Below are positions 44,997-56,161 of a stretch of 64,000 bases of DNA, in pieces (positions within the stretch are counted from its first letter, which is position 1; every line of letters starts with the position of its first letter). The DNA is from Echinarachnius parma. Taxonomy: Eukaryota > Echinodermata > Echinoidea > Clypeasteroida > Echinarachniidae. Below the pieces are notes generated by a model. It saw only the letters and a program-made list of their open reading frames with translations. It made no database searches and was not told the origin of the DNA. The position numbers were made by a program, and so were the translations under genes. Where the stretch lies: contig JBAMJV010008504.1 in assembly GCA_037951105.1 (NCBI GenBank), forward strand, positions 1 through 64,000. The letters are read 5' to 3'.

Positions 44997-46016
44997 GTAA
45001 GCAAAGACACTACAAGGGGAAGACTGGACACTGCGCCGGTTTTGTACAGTGATCAATGAAACGCTGAATTTCGTACATGGGGAAGGGCGCCCCTAGCGTT
45101 GGGTAGGTAAACTTCTTGTTGTTTTCGCGCGTAGCCATTGAAAACACAATAGGGAACTGGTAGTGAAGTATCAAATTCCTTCTTATTTTTGCTTTTTTAT
45201 CTCAAAATGTACACCAAATATTAAAAAGGAATTTGTTTCTAAGTTTGTCTGTTTACAGGTGTAAATTTCCAAGAAATCTTTAATAGTAGACATGCAGAAT
45301 CAACATTCACGTACAAGTTTCTTAATTTACTTGCTGTTAAAAAAGAACTCGTGTACATCATCAGGATTGTTGCTGTTACCTGTGTCATGGTTTGAAATCA
45401 AAATAGTAACTTTTATTTGAATACCTCTTTTCTCTTTATATGAAGAATTGTTGTTAACAAGAGTGTCACATCCGAAACACAAGCATTTTGTTAACTGCGG
45501 CGCAAAAAATCCAAGTCAAGTTAAAGTCATGCAGGAAATCTGGTTCCTCTTTTCACTTTCTTCTCCAAATTCGCAGATTAAAACATAATGTTCACTTCTC
45601 ATTTTCTATGCAAAAAAATACAGAAAAAAAAAAAAAAAGATTCGAGGATTTGAAAATTTTCATCTTTGTTGACAAATTTGCTCAAAAAGCAGAAATATTA
45701 AAAAACAAGTGTGCCTTATGTCTGCATATATTTCAAGTTCATACTTCTAGTAATCTAAATCCTGATATTTCATTTCATTCACCATGGATACATAAATATG
45801 AAATATGAACTTTTATGTGAAAATGTTATAAATCAAACTAGGGACAAAAACTTAATGAAATTAACTCCTGTCCATTGTGTTTTCAATGGCTACGCGCGAA
45901 AACAACAAGAAGTTTACCTACCCAACGCTAGGGGGCGCACTTCCCCATGTACGAAATTCAGCGTTACACAAAATCCGCGAAGTGTCCAGTTTTCCCCTTG
46001 TAGTGTCTTTGCTGTA
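44997..46016. mobile_element. Foldback element, arms of about 165 bp
   Basis: 'AAAGACACTACAAGGGGAA', 'TTTCGTACATGGGGAAG', 'AACGCTAGGGGGCGC' (with small changes) and 'GAAAACACAA' on the left return inverted at 45868-46016. The interior is AT-rich; the frames at 45488 and 45798 show no domain. No clear target duplication found. Confidence 0.7.
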
Positions 46017-46111
46017 AGCTATACAAGCATAGAACACAGTCAGGGCAGAGCTTGCAGAGTTCTATTGCTCACACTATCTACTCACATTGCTGCCTCAACA
46101 TCACCACTAAC

Positions 46112-46260
46112 CAGTGGTGTAGCGACGGGGGGCAAGTGCCACTTCCAGTTAAACAATACTGATATTTACACAAAAATACACAACCTGTGCCCCCTCCCCA
46201 AATAATGTATACCCCCCCCCCCCCCCCCCCCCATCAGCTCTATACCACGTTACGCCACTG
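46112..46260. mobile_element. hAT-type MITE, second copy
   Basis: Ends CAGTGGTGTAGCGACGGGGG and its inverse 'ACGTTACGCCACTG'; the interior has a C-run. Same family as 20121. The 8-bp duplication is not recognisable here. Confidence 0.6.
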
Positions 46261-46800
46261 AACACCTGTTACGTGCCCGTTGGAAATTATGCATGATATG
46301 GTAAATAACAATCTGCCCCATGCATTTGATAATATTATTTTGCTAAAAAGTATTATAATTAGCTCCATTTGCGATATGTTGCGATGTTTGCCAAACGATC
46401 AAATTTCCAAGAATGTATAATGTGTATAATTTGTTACGAACTGAATTGTGAATACATTGTACTAGTGAGTTGATTTATCGACGATATCGACGATATCGAC
46501 GATATGCATTTCATTATTATCATAAAACGACTTATATAAAAGAGTACTTGCGATCTTTTTAATTTGTCACCGGCTCTGGTGTTTGGCTTTGACGTCTGTC
46601 CAGCTGACCTTTATAACTGTTTTTTGTTTTGTTTTAAAATCAAATTATTTTCCATTTTGTTCTATCGAAAACCATCTCAAAACGAACATGTTACCAGATT
46701 TTGTCGGATAATTTCGTATGATTTGTTTTTTAGGTACATTATATCACATGCAATCAAATCCGTTTTTTTAAAGAGTTTCATTGTCCTTAAAATTGCATAG

Positions 46801-46945
46801 GGGGGGGGGGGGGGGGGGGGGTCACACCTCCACGACCCCCATCTGCTGCTAGCCCAGTTGTTGTTGTTGAAGATGTTATTTATATAGTTGTTGATGATGG
46901 TGATGATGGTGTTGCTGTTGTTGTTGTTGTTGTTGTTGTTGATGT
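46801..46945. repeat. Poly(G) run and (TTG)n microsatellite
   Basis: G-run at 46801-46821; about ten TTG units at 46912-46940 with looser GTT/GAT repeats before them. The Asn-rich minus frame here is the repeat. Confidence 0.85.
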
Positions 46946-47019
46946 TACTGTTTCGTTTTTTGTGATCACTCAAATTGAATATTTAATTAGTAGTATAATA
47001 TAATATTTTCGATTTACAT

Positions 47020-47372
47020 GTATATAGCGCGTATCACGATTGATAATCATCTCAATAAAGCGCTTTACAATTATATTATTACCCCGGTCATCGGATACAT
47101 TCTGCAATAATTGTCAATCCAGCACTCAGAGCACGTTTTCCACTCCCTAGGGAGCACTCCAGCCTGGCAACAATATAGGTGCACACAATGCTAATGAACT
47201 ACGTTCCATCTTTCCGGGTACACATTTATACACCTGGACAGTGGAGAGAAGCAAAATGTGGATAAATTTTCTTGCTGAAGGAAAAACGCGATGGGCATGT
47301 ACTCTGGGTTCGAACTCGGGACCTCACGATTGGAAGGCACACGCTCTACCAATCTTGCCACACCATGTTCAA
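47020..47372 (-). mobile_element. tRNA-derived SINE, unbroken copy
   Basis: On the minus strand: tRNA-like head with A-box-like TGGCAAGATTGGTAGAG and B-box GAGTTCGAACC (about 47300-47365), body with CCCTAGGGAGTGG, and a 3' part with GTAAAGCGCTTTAT and TATATACATG. It is the intact reference for the copy split at 11031/22531. The 'AAGCGCTTTA' tail block is widespread in SINEs of aquatic animals. Confidence 0.75.
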
Positions 47373-47719
47373 ATCACAAGGATACCAAATCATATATAAC
47401 CTTCTTTACAATATCCTTTTTAATTGATGCCTGTACATGACCCAAATCCGACCTAACGGTGCATCATTTAGACCAAAAAATCAGTTCATATTCCGAGGGT
47501 TCGTTCCACTCAGAGTCTGAGACGGTGTCTTGTACCATCATCATCTCCCACTTTCTTGTTCCATCTTCAGGTATACATATGACGTCATAATATTAAGAGA
47601 AACCCATACCGAGTTGGATTATGCCGACTATATATGCATCATTCTGATGGTTAAAAAAAAAAAAATCGATGATTCATCGAGTTTTGAAAACGGCCAAAGG
47701 CACTGCCTGCATATCGTGG

Positions 47720-47850
47720 CATATTCGGGCAACAGCAAGTCGCTTTCGGGCAATTCAATGTCATATTCGGGCAAAATCATGTCATATTCGGGTAAATCGG
47801 TGTCATATGCATGCCATTTTCGAGCAAAACAACGACATTTGGGGTAAAAC
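47720..47850 (+). repeat. Degenerate minisatellite, CATATTCGGGCAA unit
   Basis: Five to seven loose units of about 25 bp with the core 'TCATATTCGGGCAAAATCAT'. Confidence 0.7.
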
Positions 47851-48027
47851 TCTTCTCATGTTCGGGAAAATCATTATTATCAAAAGCATAGTTTTGGGGC
47901 ACTGATCTAGAAGCGGAGACTTTTTTTCTTTCTTTCTCTTTTCCTTGTCAGGTAAAATACCGAGTACCGAGTACTGAAGCTGTGACATCATAAAAATCTA
48001 TTATATCTAAATCTAATCATTATATTT

Positions 48028-48110
48028 CAATAGAAAATCACTGTTATTTTGCTCTGGTATATAGTAACGTTACGAAACATAACAAAATAACAATGATTTC
48101 CTATTGAAAT
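48028..48110. repeat. Small foldback
   Basis: 'CAATAGAAAATCACTGTTAT' pairs with 'ATAACAATGATTTCCTATTG', loop about 35 nt containing GTAACGTTAC. Confidence 0.7.
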
Positions 48111-49405
48111 GAATTCATTAGGATGGTCAATAATTATATATCAGCCAATTCGATGGATTTTTCAAAATGTTGAAATTTTGTGTACGCTCTTTCGGAAAAT
48201 GAAGATCAAATGTGGAAATTCTGAAAATAGGTTTTTGATGACATCACACTTGACCACTCTATGGGAAGGATAATTAATCAGGCAAAATACATCGGCCCCC
48301 TCCCCCCTCCCCCCTCCCCCTGTGAACGTTGTGCTCCTTTGACTTTAGGGAGTTTTCGATCGCTGATAGAACTTAGAACTGAGACCCCCGAGTCCCTGAT
48401 CCGTTTGAGGTTAGTATGACGTCACAGGGTCTACCAAAAAAATCTCTACCACTACTATACCAGCAAGACCAGCGCAGTGCAGTGATGAGGAAAAGTATCC
48501 AATCAAATCAATGCATAACACACACATAACTGCACACACAGTGCACACACTTTCTCCGTGCATACCTTCTTCAGATTTCTTCGCACGCATCTTGGTATAC
48601 TGTACAACGCACCATTGTGGTAAGAGGTATAACTTCTGTACACAAACATATTGATAAACATATAGCATAGGAGAGGTATAAATTTGGACATTCATGTCAA
48701 GAAATCATCTTTTTAGTGGACAAATGTAGCGATGTGATGGAGAGGAAATAAGTATCAATATCACTGCAGCTTCATCATGTTTCGAGAGAAGATGGTTTGG
48801 AGAAACTGCTAACATAGAAAACCTAGAATGTGAGTATATCGAATAGTTTGTACACTTTTTCATTTGGGGGTCAAAGTCGCGATGCATGATTGGATTTGAA
48901 AAACTGGAACTGGAAGACTGCACTGGTATTTGGTATTACTATTAGTATGGTGATTCATGATGCTCCATACTAAATGCTGTGGCGTCCTGTTTGGTATGGT
49001 ACATCGTCTAACATCTAAAATGTTGATTTATATTCATTTTGGTGAAATTTTAAAATGTAGTTTTCTGTGCTCCAACTGAGCTCTAAAAATGATATCAATT
49101 ATACAAATGTTGTTACACTTATGTGATGTCATTATTTGCCCAACATGAGCCCTGATGCTGAAATGTGTGTCAAGATTGTTTGTATAAATGTATATACATG
49201 TAAGTTTAAGAAATTAAGAAGTATGTTGTACAGGTTGGGAATCCAGTGAGTTATTTTGTGAGAATATAATGCTGATATGTACAGTATGATTATCATCCAT
49301 ATTATATTAAATAAGATAATGTGCAACAAGCTAAGTGATTGATTGATTGTATGCAGTCAAGATGTAGTTGCTTGATATATTTTCTATAACCATGATAACC
49401 TTTTA
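48111..49405. other. No gene seen
   Basis: C-rich tract (CCCCCT)n at 48297-48320. The minus frames at 48411-48923 and 49132 are not protein-like. Confidence 0.5.
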
Positions 49406-49933
49406 TGGTAAGGGTGAGAAATACCTTGGAACAGGCGAGGCTGGGCCGAGGCGTTTACCTGCTCCGAGGCTGCATCCCTTCCATGGGTCGTCGAGCTGCT
49501 AGCTCGGGGCTTCCGTCGGCGGTGCCGTAGCCCGACGGTAGCGGCGTGCGAGGCGGTCCGCGACGGGGTATACCGAAGCTAGCTGGTCGGCTTCGGGGGT
49601 GCGACTCCTAGCGGAGGCGCAGGTGATGTTGTTGTACACGGTACAATACGGGTTATATTGGGTCGATCCACACGATACACACATGTGAATACAGATAGTT
49701 CGGTGGAGCCGATGTTGCACTGACTTGCGGGTATAAGTACGTCCGTTCATCAGTGCAGGTAAGGTCAACTCTGGCGATATCGGGCCCGTTCGTTCTGCTG
49801 ACCCGGCCGTGCGCGATGCAATAACCCCGCGCACGGTGTGTGCGTGATCCGCGCCCGTACATATACTATACATGCGAGGGAGTGCTAACTACGGTAGCCC
49901 TAAAGGGACCACTGTAAATCGGTCCCTACAACA
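49406..49933 (-). repeat. LTR, downstream (3') copy on the minus strand
   Basis: 528 bp, GC-richer than its surroundings, TG...CA ends. TATAGTATATG near 49866 could be a TATA element for minus-strand transcription. A 124-codon minus frame is identical in both LTRs and looks fortuitous. Confidence 0.9.
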
Positions 49934-49947
49934 TATCTCCCTGTTCT
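49934..49947 (-). promoter_or_regulatory. Polypurine tract
   Basis: AGAACAGGGAGATA on the minus strand, directly before the 3' LTR. The position fits the plus-strand primer of reverse transcription. Confidence 0.7.
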
Positions 49948-51324
49948 ATCAGAGTCAGGGGCACATACTGACTCTCAATTAATAAACACTTGTATGAACC
50001 TATTTACTGTGGGTAGCCTATATAAAAAACAATACACTCCTTACTCTAGAGCAACCACGAATATCAAATATTATATCTTCCTAATACTTCCAAGCCATTC
50101 TGCTCTATACAACCAATCCAAACCTAGTACATAAAATAAATTACTCCGAGCACCGGGTTCACCTGGATCCAGTATACAAATTAATCAATATAGACCAAAA
50201 CCCACATATAAATTATTATTTAACCCTCAAATAACCCAGCTGGGAGATCACTTATCTATCCAAAAAACAACCCAAGGGCAATACCACCAGAACAGACCAA
50301 ACAACCATCCCAACAGCTAACCGGGGCTCTCATGGGCTGGCCAGTCTGGTACAAAGTCAAACAGGCCGACCCATTCCTGGTAGCTGCGGAGACATTCAAT
50401 ACAGCCACCAGCTCTTCTAGTGTGCCGTACAGACGAAGGGCGAGAGCCTACCGAAAGGTGGCAGCGCCATAAACCAACACACGTTACTAAGACCGAGATC
50501 TCCCGGAGAGATAACAACTGTCAGACCGGGGTTCCCGATCTCAGTCCATGCAACCGATCATGTAGCATAAGCTCCGGAGGCAGAGTCGGCGCAATATATA
50601 TACACGATTACTATGACTAACTTTCCAAACTAGGCGTTCAGCTCTCGAGCTCCCGAACTTGTAATCTAGTTCTCCCCAACTAGCAAGCAGTTCAGCTACT
50701 AGCTCTCCTGATCAGCTAAGTTCTAATAGACTAGCCGTTCAGCTCATAGAGCTTCTGATCGTGCATGCTAATTGGTTTGGACTAGCAGTTCAGCTCTCCT
50801 GATCAGCCTGCTAATAATTATAAACGAATAACGATCCCTCTACATTTAAACACACTCAAGAACGCCCCTGGATGCGTCGCATTAATAACCACTTACTTGC
50901 CTAAATTGAAAACCTACTTCTATGAACATCGACTACAATACTGCGGACACGAGCACTTGCCGTCATAACCGCAAATTATAAATTCAATCACCATATATAA
51001 ATCAATAATCGCCAAACAAAGTAACGTTGGCGTGCATGTATGCATTAAATTTCCCAACCAAATATCAATGCATATTCCAACTAAATTCCATATTTATACA
51101 ATAGGCAAAATATCAATTGAGGCAAATGGTTGCGAGGAGCTTTCGCTTGCAATGTAAGTGCGCACCATACTAATTCATAGGCATACTGCACAATGCGCTC
51201 AGTCAATTTCAATACGCGCCGAAGCTTGTGTGAAGCATGCAAGGTCCAAAACAATCTAAGGGGAGACAACCAAGGGCATAGCTAGACTAATGAGGCAATC
51301 CCAAAGAAAAGTATAGTTACTAGC
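49948..51324. other. Noncoding 3' part of the LTR element
   Basis: No pol-like frame. 'AGTTCAGCTCTCCTGATCAG' and variants recur several times at 50630-50820, a loose repeat field. Confidence 0.6.
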
Positions 51325-51690
51325 GAGACGGGGATCATCTGATCAACGGAGACCAGCCCCGTCTAGCGAGACGGGGATCATCTGATCAACGGTGACCAGC
51401 CCTGTCGAGCAAGACGGGGATCATCTGATCAACGGAGACCAGCCCTGTCTCTTCAGCCGGAAAGCCTAGACTCAAGAACTACTAGAGAGACGGGGAGAAT
51501 CTGATCTATGGAGACCAGCCCTGTCTAGCGAGACGGGGATCATCTGATCAACGGTGACCAGCCCTGTCGAGCAAGACGGGGATCATCTGATCAACGGAGA
51601 CCAGCCCTGTCTCTTCAGCCGGAAAGCATAGACTCCAAACTACTAGAGAGACGGGGAGAATCTGATCTATGGAGACCAGCCCTGTCTCTT
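51325..51690. repeat. Array of 43-bp hairpin units
   Basis: Seven units of GAGACGGGGATCATCTGATC plus CAACGGAGACCAGCCCTGTC, starting at about 51325, 51368, 51411, 51487, 51530, 51573 and 51648. Each closes on itself (AGACGGGG with CCCCGTCT or CCCTGTCT). A spacer with 'TTCAGCCGGAAAGC' recurs, making a 162-bp higher-order repeat. It lies between the ORF and the 3' LTR and is noncoding. Confidence 0.85.
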
Positions 51691-52583
51691 CATAAGTAGC
51701 TCTAATTTAGACACAAATAAATAAAAGTCATCTCACACATTTCCCTCCCCCTTTTATCAAAAAAGGAACAGTCACACATCCATAAACACACTTCGACACT
51801 AAGAGGTACCACCCCCGATGAGCTTACATTCCAAACACCACTAACAAGCATCCAAAATTTTACAAAAAGACGTACGCTTATACACAATACCTACTACTGG
51901 CATAAACAACACAAGCACCCTAGTCTACTATAAAATAAACTACCAGCTCATCCAACTTCGAATAACAACTCAAAACCAGTCACCGCTATAATTAACAAGT
52001 TTCACCATCATTCAACTACAAACTATTAACTTTAAATTCGTAGTCACGATCATGATGACAAACAGCAATCTAACATTTATAACCATAACTGCATACAATA
52101 CATCCTGGTAAGATCAAGCAATCATACACTCATGCATACCTATGCTTATAATATAATTAGCTCACCCACAAAAGTAGAGGATGCTAACACCTTATAAACA
52201 CAGCCATACACACGCAATGATGAAGCCATCGAAATACATTTCAATTAATTTTCATTCAAACCCAAGCACCTACACACCTAGCTCAATAACCGTTCACTTA
52301 CACTCAACAGGAATCATCAGCCAGGTCATACACACAAACCACGGATCCACAACTGCTAAGATAGAAAGAAACAGCACACACCAGTCATGGTTACATACTT
52401 CAAAGAATCACCACTCACTCACAATCGCAAGGATATCGCAATCACACTCAAACTCATAACTAGCCTTACAGTCTTTCACTCAGTCACAACCAAATCAAAT
52501 GTATCCAAACATACAATAGTGCTCAAATCTGGAGCTAGCCTTATAGTCCGTCATTCAAACAAACCTAACAAAATAAAATTGAA
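51691..52583. other. Noncoding part of the LTR element
   Basis: AC-rich on the plus strand; the plus frames here are short and without domains. No retroviral enzyme motif. Confidence 0.55.
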
Positions 52584-52892
52584 CTAAACTGAACTAATAA
52601 ATTCCCCAATAGTCTTGCCTCGATCGTGGACCATACGGAAAGGCCGATAATATGCTCGCAGCGATGGAGCCACTGCCAAACTCGCAAATCCTTCACCCCA
52701 CATGTCCAAGAATTTGTGGTAGTCATTACAGACTTTGACATCCGTGGGTGTGACCGATTGGCCAAGTTTGGCAAGACTAATGGCTCCCGTGGCACTACTG
52801 GAGGATGCCGTAGCACCCACCTCACCTACACTACTAGGCTCAAGTGCTGTGTTCAGCTCGCCGGCGCTGAATGCTGGGCCGATAGCTGCCAA
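52584..52892 (-). CDS. Small frame overlapping the gag-like ORF (-1 frame)
   Basis: 102 codons from an internal Met. The same frame is open upstream to about 52975, giving roughly 120 bp of overlap with the end of the 433-codon ORF, in the -1 frame. The C-terminal half (KVCNDYHKFLDMWGEGFA and on) looks protein-like; the first half is Ala/Ser-rich. Either a second protein made by frameshift, or the original C-terminus of the gag-like protein after a frameshift mutation. No obvious slippery heptamer seen. Confidence 0.35.
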   Translation of the reverse strand: MAAIGPAFSAGELNTALEPSSVGEVGATASSSSATGAISLAKLGQSVTPTDVKVCNDYHKFLDMWGEGFASLAVAPSLRAYYRPFRMVHDRGKTIGEFISSV

Positions 52893-54154
52893 GGCTGGGA
52901 TGCGGCCCTCGATCCCAACCCACGACAGTTTACCGGACCATGCTGCTTGACCGATGCAGATTCAATGTTCACTCCATCAGTAGGAGACTGCAGATCACAC
53001 GGGGTTTCCCGCTGGCAATCGTGACGCGGGACAATTGAATTAATAAAAAATGGTTCCCTCTCCACTGCACTATGTTCATTTGTCTCCACCCTGACAGTGC
53101 TTGGATCAATTGGAATAAAATGTGACTGAACACTAGTAAGGCTAAGATCCAGTGGGCTGTCATAAGCAGGTGGTTCATCTACCACCGCAAACCGCACATC
53201 AACGCCACCGCTAGTAGGAGAGGAAGATCCTGATGGACGGGACTGCTCGGTGATGAGGCACAGCCTGTCCAGGCCGTTTTCCAACGTCTCGATCTTCTCC
53301 TTCAAGGTCGAGTGGGTGTGGGTGACTGCTTCGCTGAGAGACACCAGTCTGCTTCCCAGGCCTGAGAGCTGGATTGCGGTTCTGTTTTCTGTAACCCCAG
53401 CTTTGATCTCGGATAATTGCTCGCTTTGCGATAGCCGATGCTCCATTCCGTCTAGCCTTTTATCAAGCCTATCAAACCTGCAGTCAACCTTCTTGTCTAG
53501 TTGATTAACCAAAAGTAAAATACTGTTCATAGCCGACTCTAAACGACTGGCAGTGTCAATTTGATCTAGACAAGAAGTATGACCTTCGGTTTGTACGCCC
53601 TGTGAAGACACGCGCTTTGGCACATACTGCTGCTGCGGCTTCCCGGGGTTGTATCCCTGTGGTGCTGCGGGGTTGTTTCCCCGTGGCTCCACAGGGTGAT
53701 ATCCCTGTGGTGCCACGGGGTTGTTTCCCTGTGGCTTCGCGGGGTGATGTCCCTGGGAAGCTAACGCGCGATTTTGCTGGGGTTCAGCCAGAGCTGGAGC
53801 ATACGGCAGCTGCGGTTCCCCGGGGTAAGAGCCCTGGAGTGCTAAAGCGCGATTCAGCTCAGGTTCATATTGCTGCCGCTGTTCTACTGGATAGCAAGGA
53901 TCATCAAAAACAAAGGACCTAAGGCTAAAGTCTAGGGATCCCGTAATGAGATCTAGCTTACGCCGGTCGACCAGGGGCTCCAGAAATCTGACCAAAACGT
54001 TGGGGGTTATATCACCTTCAGTCTGCAGATTACGGTGATGAATAATGCTAGCTGCTAGCCTCTCACTTATCCGTAAACCCTCCATCAACTCCTGGGTCTC
54101 ACAATAATTAATCCTCACGTATTGATCCATCATGAACAAATCCCAATGAATCAA
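52853..54154 (-). CDS. Gag-like ORF of the LTR element, 433 codons
   Basis: Starts MIHWDLFMMDQYVRI; Met8 or Met9 are alternative starts. Residues 15-70 form a helical region (LRISERLAASIIHHR, then GDITPNVLVRFLEPL) that resembles a helix-hairpin-helix; this is a weak guess. Residues 92-180 are Pro/Gln/Gly repeats of about 13 (QGNNP, PQGYHP, PQGYNPGKP). Residues about 200-305 are heptad-like and likely coiled coil (FDRLDKRLDGMEHRL; LKEKIETLENGLDRL). PPAYDSP at 328-334 is a PPxY late-domain motif as used by Gag proteins to recruit ESCRT via NEDD4 ligases. No zinc knuckle or protease. The position after a long leader and probable primer site fits gag. The family is not recognised. Confidence 0.65.
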   Translation of the reverse strand: MIHWDLFMMDQYVRINYCETQELMEGLRISERLAASIIHHRNLQTEGDITPNVLVRFLEPLVDRRKLDLITGSLDFSLRSFVFDDPCYPVEQRQQYEPELNRALALQGSYPGEPQLPYAPALAEPQQNRALASQGHHPAKPQGNNPVAPQGYHPVEPRGNNPAAPQGYNPGKPQQQYVPKRVSSQGVQTEGHTSCLDQIDTASRLESAMNSILLLVNQLDKKVDCRFDRLDKRLDGMEHRLSQSEQLSEIKAGVTENRTAIQLSGLGSRLVSLSEAVTHTHSTLKEKIETLENGLDRLCLITEQSRPSGSSSPTSGGVDVRFAVVDEPPAYDSPLDLSLTSVQSHFIPIDPSTVRVETNEHSAVEREPFFINSIVPRHDCQRETPCDLQSPTDGVNIESASVKQHGPVNCRGLGSRAASQPWQLSAQHSAPAS

Positions 54155-55607
54155 TTAAAGTCTATAAAAAACAATCCTTTCACTCCCCCTCTTCGTATCT
54201 TTTCTTTTAAAAGGGAAACAAGCTAATCTAATATTTAACACGTTTCAAAGAGCCTGCTTACCTGCAATGTCAACTGACTCACATGAAGCCAAGAAGGCAC
54301 GCCGGAATAACTGCAAGCCACTGCTGGCAAAACCCCCCAGTCATAAGACTGAAGGCCGCCGTGGCACGCAGTAGCAACCTTTGGAAAAGTGAAAAAGAAA
54401 AGAATTAGAACGGGAACTCGGAAGACCAATGAATTAAGATGATCAAGAGTAAAACAGTGATCCCCAATCTTATAATAGCTCAGGGATTTAAAAATCCTCA
54501 AACTATTTAATATTTAATATAAATTTAACTACAAATACCTGTATCCAAGTGCTCCGGCTAAGGCTAAGAGTAGGCGACTATACGTGCCGACGTTTCCCGC
54601 CTGCTCAGTCACTCATTAATAGTCTGAATATACCTGCTTATATTATTGGCAAAGCATGCATGCACAAATATGTAAGTTATTTCATGGAATACAATTTATA
54701 ACAAGTACAAAATTACAAGTACATACGCATGCACAAAGTTATATAATATCTACCGAGTCATGCACTACAACCGACATGTACATTGTAATATTATTAATGC
54801 AGGCATGCACAAATTTATATTTGATATTGAATATTTGTGCGCTACAAACAACAGTACAAGTAGTACAAGTAATAGCATGCAAACGTACAAAGCAAAGAAT
54901 TCAATAGTAATTTCATGCACTCAACTTGTAGTTGTACCACACAATTTGAGTTATGTGTTGGGCACTGTAATTATTATTACAAGTAGAAGTTCACACAAAA
55001 TGCAATATTCAGAATCTTTTAAAGTATTGAGTACAAATATTCAACAACACTGCAGTGAAAATACAAAGTAACTGCACTGTAGTGTAAGTGTCGCTACTAA
55101 GTATTATGATCATGATTATTTAATTCAAAAATACTTCCAAGTCCATGCGTTAAGCAACTTTAAAAATATCGCTAACAAGGTAGGGAATAAACCCACAAAA
55201 ATGTCAGCTACTAAGACCGAGTGTAAATTATTAGCACTCACAGGTGGCTAGCAATGACATTCAACAAGTAATAAAAAGTTGAAGTTTTGAACAATGACAT
55301 GCCAGAAATTTCAAAATGGCTGCTTTGCTTGCCATGTGCTTTTTCTATAGGAATTTTACGAAAAAATGCAAAGCTATCCCACAGTTTAATATAATCACAA
55401 ATTTTACACTCACTACTTTCACTCCCTCGCTAAAATGTTTTTGCCGTGGCAGTCACACACTGCACAGCTAATGGTGCTGTACAGCGGTCCGTCGAAGACT
55501 GCGACAGCGGGAGAAAAAAAAACAAAAAACGCGAAGACGGCAATTTTTCCCGACCGATGTAGAGGTCAAAAAACGCCAAAAAATGTCAAAAACTCACGCG
55601 AGTTTCG
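54155..55607 (-). other. Leader of the LTR element
   Basis: About 1.4 kb between the primer site and the ORF, without coding features. TACAAGTA and 'GCATGCACAAA'-type words recur at 54650-54900. Confidence 0.5.
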
Positions 55608-55611
55608 GAGA

Positions 55612-55623
55612 CGTCGTCGCCAA
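55612..55623 (-). promoter_or_regulatory. Primer binding site
   Basis: TTGGCGACGACG on the minus strand, three bases after the 5' LTR. The TGG start fits pairing with the CCA end of a tRNA; which tRNA is not determined. Confidence 0.6.
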
Positions 55624-55625
55624 TA

Positions 55626-56156
55626 TGGTAAGGGTGAGAAATACCTTGGAACAGGCGAGGCTGGGCCGAGGCGTTTACCTGCTCCGAGGCTGCATCCCTT
55701 CCATGGGTCGTCGAGCTGCTCCTAGCTCGGGGCTTCCGTCGGCGGTGCCGTAGCCCGACGGTAGCGGCGTGCGAGGCGGTCCGCGACGGGGTATACCGAA
55801 GCTAGCTGGTCGGCTTCGGGGGTGCGACTCCTAGCGGAGGCGCAGGTGATGTTGTTGTACACGGTACAATACGGGTTATATTGGGTCGATCCACACGATA
55901 CACACATGTGAATACAGATAGTTCGGTGGAGCCGATGTTGCACTGACTTGCGGGTATAAGTACGTCCGTTCATCAGTGCAGGTAAGGTCAACTCTGGCGA
56001 TATCGGGCCCGTTCGTTCTGCTGACCCGGCCGTGCGCGATGCAATAACCCCGCGCACGGTGTGTGCGTGATCCGCGCCCGTACATATACTATACATGCGA
56101 GGGAGTGCTAACTACGGTAGCCCTAAAGGGACCACTGTAAATCGGTCCCTACAACA
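55626..56156 (-). repeat. LTR, upstream (5') copy on the minus strand
   Basis: 531 bp; differs from the other LTR by CTC inserted in the GAGCTGCT context, otherwise the same by eye. Confidence 0.9.
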
Positions 56157-56161
56157 CTTTT

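Larger units (their letters stand above)
49406..56156 (-). mobile_element. Young LTR retroelement without pol
   Basis: Two long direct repeats (49406-49933 and 55626-56156) bound 6.75 kb. On the minus strand the LTR starts TGTTGTAGGG and ends CCCTTACCA. It is followed after TAT by TGGCGACGACG (probable primer binding site), and the far LTR is preceded by the purine tract AGAACAGGGAGATA. CTTTT flanks both borders. Contents: one 433-codon ORF with gag-like traits, a small overlapping frame and an array of hairpins. I find no protease, RT, RNase H or integrase, so it needs another element's enzymes. The LTRs differ only by a 3-nt indel that I could see, so insertion is recent. Confidence 0.85.

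Noticed and set aside
45488..46205. Two plus frames of 106 and 135 codons
   Set aside because: They lie in the foldback element, the second largely in its arm; no domain.
49499..49873. 124-codon frame identical at 55722-56096
   Set aside because: It lies wholly in the LTRs and is identical because the LTRs are; no protein features.
51325..51690. CRISPR-like array
   Set aside because: Units are directly adjacent without unique spacers and lie in a eukaryotic LTR element.
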